Source of the DNA: a virus
IMG/VR virus record: IMGVR_UViG_3300035670_009930
Coordinates: 1-62,907 of that record
DNA length: 62,907 nt
Strand: one strand, 5' to 3'
Below are positions 58,596 to 62,907 of this stretch, piece after piece. Numbering within the stretch: position 1 is the stretch's first letter; every line of letters starts with the position of its first letter. Below the pieces are notes generated by a model, which was not told the DNA's origin, searched no databases, and worked only from the letters and a program-made list of their open reading frames with translations. The translations under genes and the position numbers were made by a program.

Positions 58596-60011
58596 TTAAA
58601 TTGGTAAACAAGAAGAACAAAGTTTTTTTGCAATTTTAATCTTTCCAGTATCAACTGAAATTAAAATATCAATTAATTCTGGACAAACAACTTTCAAAAT
58701 ATATTCAAATTCTTTATCAACATCTGAATCAAATAAATATTGTTGTAAAGCTAACAAAATTTTCTTTTTCTTTTCTTCACCTGTTAAATCGAAATTATCA
58801 ATAAATTTCATCATTTCTGTTAAATAAAATATTATATTATTTTTAATATTTTCTTTATTTTCATCTGAAATTAATTTTAAATGATGATAAAGTTTTTCTT
58901 CAAAAGAATTTTTTTCTAAACCTTCACTAATACTTAACCTCATCATAGGATAATCATTATTTGAAGAAGAATTATTTTGTTGTGTTAAAGATAAAATATC
59001 TTTTTCAATCTTTTCTTTAGTTTTATTTGCAATTTTATGATTGCTTTTACAATTGATTTTATATTTCTTTTTTATTAAATTTTCTTCGTTACTATTATTC
59101 GATGAAGAAGATTGAACAGAATAATTATCACTATTTATTTCATATCTATAATTAATTGGACCTTTTTTTTCATCTTTTTTTTTATAATCATACTTAAAAA
59201 TATTCATTAAAATTTCATCTGATAAATTAGTAAAATTATTTATTTTTTTAAAATTTTCAAATTCTTTCAAATATATAGGATCTTCTTCTTTTTTAATTAT
59301 TTCAGGAATAATTTCTTCTTCCTTTTTTTCTTTTTCTTCACATTTACATAATTCATTTTGTAAAGAATTTATATCATTATGAACAAGATTTGCGACTGAC
59401 AAATGAGATTGATTATTTTTTATTTTTTTCTTCACTTTATTTACTCTCTTAATTAATTTTGATAATTCTTCCAAAATATTATCATCTTTTTTCTTTTTTT
59501 TTTTTTTCAAAGGTGTTTTAGCAAAATCATTTTCGTCTAAAAAAAAAGTTTCTTCATCTTCATTTATTGTTTGTAATTGAAAATCATCATCATCTAAAAA
59601 ATATACTGTTGATTTTTTTTCATCTTCTTCTTCATTTTCAGATTCAGAATCATCTGAAATATATTCTTTATCAGGAATTATGTCATTTGCTTGATTAGTG
59701 CGAAAACTTTTCAAAACAGGAATACAAGATGTAGATGGTAATATAGCATTTTCTTCTTTTTTTTCTTGTAATTTATAATTACATTTTATATCAATATTTG
59801 AAATAATATTTTTATCAAAAGATATAGTTTTAATTGAATTAATTAAAACATTTTGATTGAATTCTTTTATAAAAATTTCAAATGAAAGATTTGTTACTAA
59901 ATCAAAATGATCTAATTTATCTTCTTTAATTTTTAAAAATAATTGTAACAAAGCATCAGGATTTTTATTTTGGAATTCAATTTCAAAATTTTTAAAATTT
60001 TCATTTTCCAT
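58596..60011 (-). CDS. Hypothetical protein
   Basis: A 471-residue protein. Most of the sequence is low-complexity: acidic (SDDSESENEEEDEKK, about 118-132), a lysine run at about 169-175 and Ser/Asn-rich linkers. The last 110 residues look globular and helical (KLYHHLKLISDENKENIKNN, FEYILKVVCPELIDILISVD) and end with CSSCLPI. I do not recognise it. Confidence 0.55.
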   Translation of the reverse strand: MENENFKNFEIEFQNKNPDALLQLFLKIKEDKLDHFDLVTNLSFEIFIKEFNQNVLINSIKTISFDKNIISNIDIKCNYKLQEKKEENAILPSTSCIPVLKSFRTNQANDIIPDKEYISDDSESENEEEDEKKSTVYFLDDDDFQLQTINEDEETFFLDENDFAKTPLKKKKKKKDDNILEELSKLIKRVNKVKKKIKNNQSHLSVANLVHNDINSLQNELCKCEEKEKKEEEIIPEIIKKEEDPIYLKEFENFKKINNFTNLSDEILMNIFKYDYKKKDEKKGPINYRYEINSDNYSVQSSSSNNSNEENLIKKKYKINCKSNHKIANKTKEKIEKDILSLTQQNNSSSNNDYPMMRLSISEGLEKNSFEEKLYHHLKLISDENKENIKNNIIFYLTEMMKFIDNFDLTGEEKKKKILLALQQYLFDSDVDKEFEYILKVVCPELIDILISVDTGKIKIAKKLCSSCLPI

Positions 60012-60073
60012 TTTTTTTATTTATAATCAATAAAAAAAATTATATATTTTATTTTTGAACTTAATTTTTAAAG

Positions 60074-62356
60074 TTAAAATTGTTCGGCTGATACAATTAC
60101 ATTAAGTTTTGCACATGTTGCAATTACATCAGTTGTTAAAGCATTTGGACCACAACACATAACAGCTGTATTTTCGCTAGTTCCATTATTATCTAAAACA
60201 TGAAAATTGATTAATGATGATAACTTAGGTTTCTCAATTTTAATAAATAAAGGTATATTTAAACTTTTTTGTGTTTGAACTTCATTATTAAATTTATTAG
60301 AAGTAAATAAATTGAATTCAAATAAATTATCATCTAATTCAATCAATTTCTTCACAAAAGGTGAAATTAATGAATGATGAGGTACAATCCATATTAAAAC
60401 AACTTTTTTTAATTTCGATAATTTATTTTCTTCACGAACTTTTAAATTGTGTAAATCTTCCATAACTGAAATTATTGGTGTAATACCAATTCCACCTGCA
60501 ATCAAAATAATTCTTTCAAATTTATCTTTTTCATAATTTATATTAAAATGACCATACGGACCCTGTAAAAACAAATTCCTGTTTTGTAATTTCTGTTTAT
60601 CATTCATGTGTTTAATATCATATAATTTTAATTTATGGGACCAAGAATTATTACCTAAATCTTTAACACAAAATATTAAAGTGTCATGATCTTGAGTTAT
60701 TAAACTTAAAGGATGATATTCTAAAAATGAAATTCCATTATGACAAATAAAGAAATAACTCCCAGCCTTTGTTTTCACTGGATGTAATAACGTTACAGAG
60801 ACAAATAAACAAGATGTTCCATATTCTTCTTTTCCAAATGTTTGAATTTTTGAATAAATTGCTTTTTTTGTATTATAAATTCTTAAAATTATATCTATTA
60901 AATATAAAATTAATGATGGTAATAAATAAAATAAATAATTTATATGATGAATAGAACTAAAAATAAAAATTAAAAGCGTTAAAGTACGATGTGAATAATA
61001 AAAAACTTCAAAATTTGTTTTTCTAATATACGGTAATGATAAAATTGTTAAAAAAAAAATAAAAATAGTTGAAATTGTTCCAAATAATGGATTTGTATTT
61101 GATCCGTATTGTGTAGAAACCAAAAATTTAGCAGAAAATGTATAAAAAACTGCTAAAAATTTAATTGAAACAGCTAATAAACATGAAAATCCAATAATTT
61201 TATGAAATTGAGTTAATTTTTCGTAAGATAAATCAAAAAATATAACCCATAAAGAATTTCTTGTGATTGGTAATAAATTAATTGCCATTATTAGAGATAT
61301 CCATGTACCAGTTCTTAATAAAATTTCTTGAATATCAGATAAGGAATAAATTAAAAATCCAAAATACCATGAAAAATAAATACTTAAAAAAATTATCTGA
61401 CCAATTGAATAAAATCCTAAATAAGGAATTTTTTTATATTTATTGAAAAAATCATATTTATTGGTATGAGTAATAAATAAACAAAAAATGAAAATTACGA
61501 AAAATACGATATATGAAATGATTGAAGACAAATGAAGAATAAATTTATTATATAAATAATATTCATATTGTTTATTTTCAACATGAGGATCAACTAATTT
61601 TCCAGATATTAAGTTTAAATAAAAATAATCAAAATATTCATATTGATTTTTTTGGAATGAATCAAAATCTTTTCCTATGAAGTATTCAAATTTTATTTGA
61701 TCAAGTAATAAAGTTGGTGATAATGTATAGGTAAAATTCATATAAAAATCATTTGTTGTATAAAATAAATTTTTATTTTCAATTAAATAATTTTCATATT
61801 TATTTGTTAATAAAAAATTATTTTGAATATTTTTTTCAAAAACATCAATAAAACCAAAACTACTATTTTGATTATTATATCCAACAATAATATTTCCATC
61901 TTTTAAACCAATACCTACCCATTGAGAAGGAAAATATCTTTGAATAGAAACAAATATATTAATTTTATTTTCAATATCTAAATTCCAAAACATTGAAAGA
62001 ATATTATTATGATATATATGTAATTGGTTTTTAGTATATATAATTGGAGTTGGTTGATTTTTATTACATGTTTCCTGTAATGTTCCAACTAAAATATTTT
62101 GTAAGTCAATATCTGTTTGTTTTGAATCTAAATGGAATGAATAAATTGGTTGATCAAAAAATTCCTCTAAAGTTTTTCCATATGCTTGAATTAAAATATC
62201 ACTACCAGCTGGATGCATATTGTAATTATGTAGGTTATAAACATTACCTTTATATGAAGTTAAACCTTGTTGTTGTATATCAAAAGATGTGAAACATGAT
62301 AATGAATAAACACCAACAATATTTAAAAGATAAATTATCTTATGAAATATTTTCAT
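60074..62356 (-). CDS. Cytochrome b5 / DOMON / ferric reductase-NOX-type transmembrane oxidoreductase
   Basis: A 760-residue protein. Residues 1-20 are a signal peptide. Residues about 22-92 form a cytochrome b5-like domain with heme ligands H48 (MHPAG) and H75 (FHLD). Residues about 108-225 look like a DOMON domain (SQWVGIGLKDGNIIVGYN). From about 273 come six or seven membrane helices of the ferric reductase type with H385, H456 and H470; the position 14 after H385, normally His, is K399. The cytosolic part has the FAD motif HPLS (548-551), GPYG, the NAD(P)H motif AGGIGITP (620-627), CCGPNAL and a terminal Phe as in NADPH oxidases. It probably moves electrons from NAD(P)H across a membrane to iron, oxygen or a lumenal acceptor. 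Confidence 0.86.
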   Translation of the reverse strand: MKIFHKIIYLLNIVGVYSLSCFTSFDIQQQGLTSYKGNVYNLHNYNMHPAGSDILIQAYGKTLEEFFDQPIYSFHLDSKQTDIDLQNILVGTLQETCNKNQPTPIIYTKNQLHIYHNNILSMFWNLDIENKINIFVSIQRYFPSQWVGIGLKDGNIIVGYNNQNSSFGFIDVFEKNIQNNFLLTNKYENYLIENKNLFYTTNDFYMNFTYTLSPTLLLDQIKFEYFIGKDFDSFQKNQYEYFDYFYLNLISGKLVDPHVENKQYEYYLYNKFILHLSSIISYIVFFVIFIFCLFITHTNKYDFFNKYKKIPYLGFYSIGQIIFLSIYFSWYFGFLIYSLSDIQEILLRTGTWISLIMAINLLPITRNSLWVIFFDLSYEKLTQFHKIIGFSCLLAVSIKFLAVFYTFSAKFLVSTQYGSNTNPLFGTISTIFIFFLTILSLPYIRKTNFEVFYYSHRTLTLLIFIFSSIHHINYLFYLLPSLILYLIDIILRIYNTKKAIYSKIQTFGKEEYGTSCLFVSVTLLHPVKTKAGSYFFICHNGISFLEYHPLSLITQDHDTLIFCVKDLGNNSWSHKLKLYDIKHMNDKQKLQNRNLFLQGPYGHFNINYEKDKFERIILIAGGIGITPIISVMEDLHNLKVREENKLSKLKKVVLIWIVPHHSLISPFVKKLIELDDNLFEFNLFTSNKFNNEVQTQKSLNIPLFIKIEKPKLSSLINFHVLDNNGTSENTAVMCCGPNALTTDVIATCAKLNVIVSAEQF

Positions 62357-62395
62357 TTTATTATAATATTATAGTTTTTTTTAAATATTCTCAAA

Positions 62396-62403
62396 AAAAT
62401 TGA
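62396..62403 (+). promoter_or_regulatory. AAAATTGA octamer upstream of 62496
   Basis: Exact match, 92 nt before the ATG at 62496, farther than other copies in this window but within the range seen in Mimivirus. Confidence 0.4.
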
Positions 62404-62495
62404 ATTTTAATGTAAAAAATATAAAAAAGGCAACTTTAATATTTATAGTCAAATATTAATAAAGAATTTTTAGTTATTTAAGAATAAAGTAGTTT

Positions 62496-62735
62496 ATGGT
62501 TCATGAAATAATGGATGTTAGTTTGGATGAAAATGATATCATTTTTAATGACAGTTTTATTATTGAAGAGGAAGGGGGTCCTTCCATTAATAATGAAAAT
62601 ATAAATAATAATAAAGTTTCTGATATTGGTTTTAATAAAATAATTAGAAAAAAAAGTCAAAACAAATCAATAAAAAAAAATATTTTGAAAATGATAAAAA
62701 AAACTTCTAAAAATAAGAAAAAAAATGAAAATTGA
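62496..62735 (+). CDS. Small hypothetical protein
   Basis: A 79-residue protein, acidic in the first half (MDVSLDENDIIFNDSFIIEE) and strongly basic in the second half (KKSQNKSIKKNILKMIKKTS). It is not recognised. The split charge suggests a small nucleic-acid-binding or bridging protein. Its stop codon lies inside the early-promoter octamer of the next gene. Confidence 0.45.
   Translation: MVHEIMDVSLDENDIIFNDSFIIEEEGGPSINNENINNNKVSDIGFNKIIRKKSQNKSIKKNILKMIKKTSKNKKKNEN
62728..62735 (+). promoter_or_regulatory. Early-promoter octamer AAAATTGA upstream of eIF1A
   Basis: Exact match, 44 nt before the ATG at 62780. The last three bases are the stop of the preceding gene. Confidence 0.7.
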
Positions 62736-62779
62736 TTTTTTAATTAAAAAGTTTGTAAAAAATAAATTCAATAAATACA

Positions 62780-62907
62780 ATGGGTATTAACAAAAAAGGT
62801 GGAAAAAAACATAAAAAAGGGAAAAGTTCATCTTCTAATGATAAGATTGAACGAGAATTATCATTTAAAAGTGATGATCAAGAATATGCTCAAATAATAA
62901 AACTATT
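62780..62907 (+). CDS. Translation initiation factor eIF1A, 5' part (runs off the window)
   Basis: The first 42 codons are present and the frame is open to the window edge. The start MGINKKGGKKHKKGKSSSS matches the basic Gly/Lys-rich N-terminal tail of eIF1A, and RELSFKSDDQEYAQIIKL matches the start of its OB fold (cellular form RELVFKEDGQEYAQVIKM). eIF1A helps the small ribosomal subunit scan for the start codon. Giant viruses are known to encode several translation factors. The early-promoter octamer upstream indicates early expression. Confidence 0.85.
   Translation, partial: MGINKKGGKKHKKGKSSSSNDKIERELSFKSDDQEYAQIIKL

Noticed and set aside
1-62907. tRNA or other structural RNA genes.
   Set aside because: No cloverleaf-like GC-richer segment with a T-loop GTTCRA and acceptor pairing was noticed in intergenic DNA. 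This was a reading by eye and a covariance search would be decisive.

Overview
The window is a stretch of a very AT-rich genome of a giant virus (Nucleocytoviricota), most probably in or near the Mimiviridae. Marker genes support this: a split RNA polymerase II subunit RPB2 with inteins, a TFIIB-like factor, a very large poxvirus D6/D11-type helicase, a PCNA-like clamp, the first codons of an eIF1A gene, collagen-like proteins, and a eukaryote-type ubiquitin protease and RING protein. Genes are densely packed on both strands. Nine or ten genes carry the octamer AAAATTGA, the known Mimiviridae early promoter, mostly 38-51 nt before the start codon. Several 3' ends carry perfect AT-rich hairpins of the kind used as mRNA 3'-end signals in Mimivirus. 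No tRNA, rRNA or CRISPR array was seen, and no gene-free stretch exceeds about 200 bases.

Layout. 0-2.8 kb: a DUF3431/UDP-galactopyranose mutase fusion and a membrane protein. 2.9-8.2 kb: RPB2, reconstructed here as one gene with two exons, a 68-nt GT-AG intron and two inteins. 8.3-16.3 kb: a possible methyltransferase-like protein, a coiled-coil protein, a collagen/C1q-like protein, an acidic membrane protein, a TFIIB-like factor and the large helicase. 16.3-18.9 kb: an IS607-type element (serine recombinase TnpA plus TnpB) sitting in the remains of a DUF2264 gene. 18.9-26.4 kb: glycosyltransferases, a protein kinase-like protein, a cysteine dioxygenase and an HMG-box protein. 26.6-40.8 kb: a 2060-residue collagen/BNR protein, a Rad50/SbcC-like ATPase, a tail-collar protein and several membrane-anchored proteins. 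40.8-48.7 kb: a ubiquitin-specific protease, PCNA, TspO, a RING protein and small membrane or coiled-coil proteins. 48.8-55.4 kb: a 2203-residue triple beta-propeller-like protein ending in a tail-collar domain. 55.4-62.9 kb: small membrane proteins, another glycosyltransferase, a His/Lys-rich repeat protein, a cytochrome b5/DOMON/ferric reductase fusion and the start of eIF1A.

How they fit together. RPB2, TFIIB and the helicase form a transcription group; PCNA and the Rad50-like ATPase serve replication or repair; eIF1A points to viral control of translation. Collagen-like, tail-collar and propeller proteins together with galactofuranose and glycosyltransferase genes look like a kit for building and glycosylating virion surface fibres. 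TspO, cysteine dioxygenase and the b-type reductase suggest manipulation of host redox state. The early-promoter octamer is found before information-processing and regulatory genes and not before the structural-looking genes.
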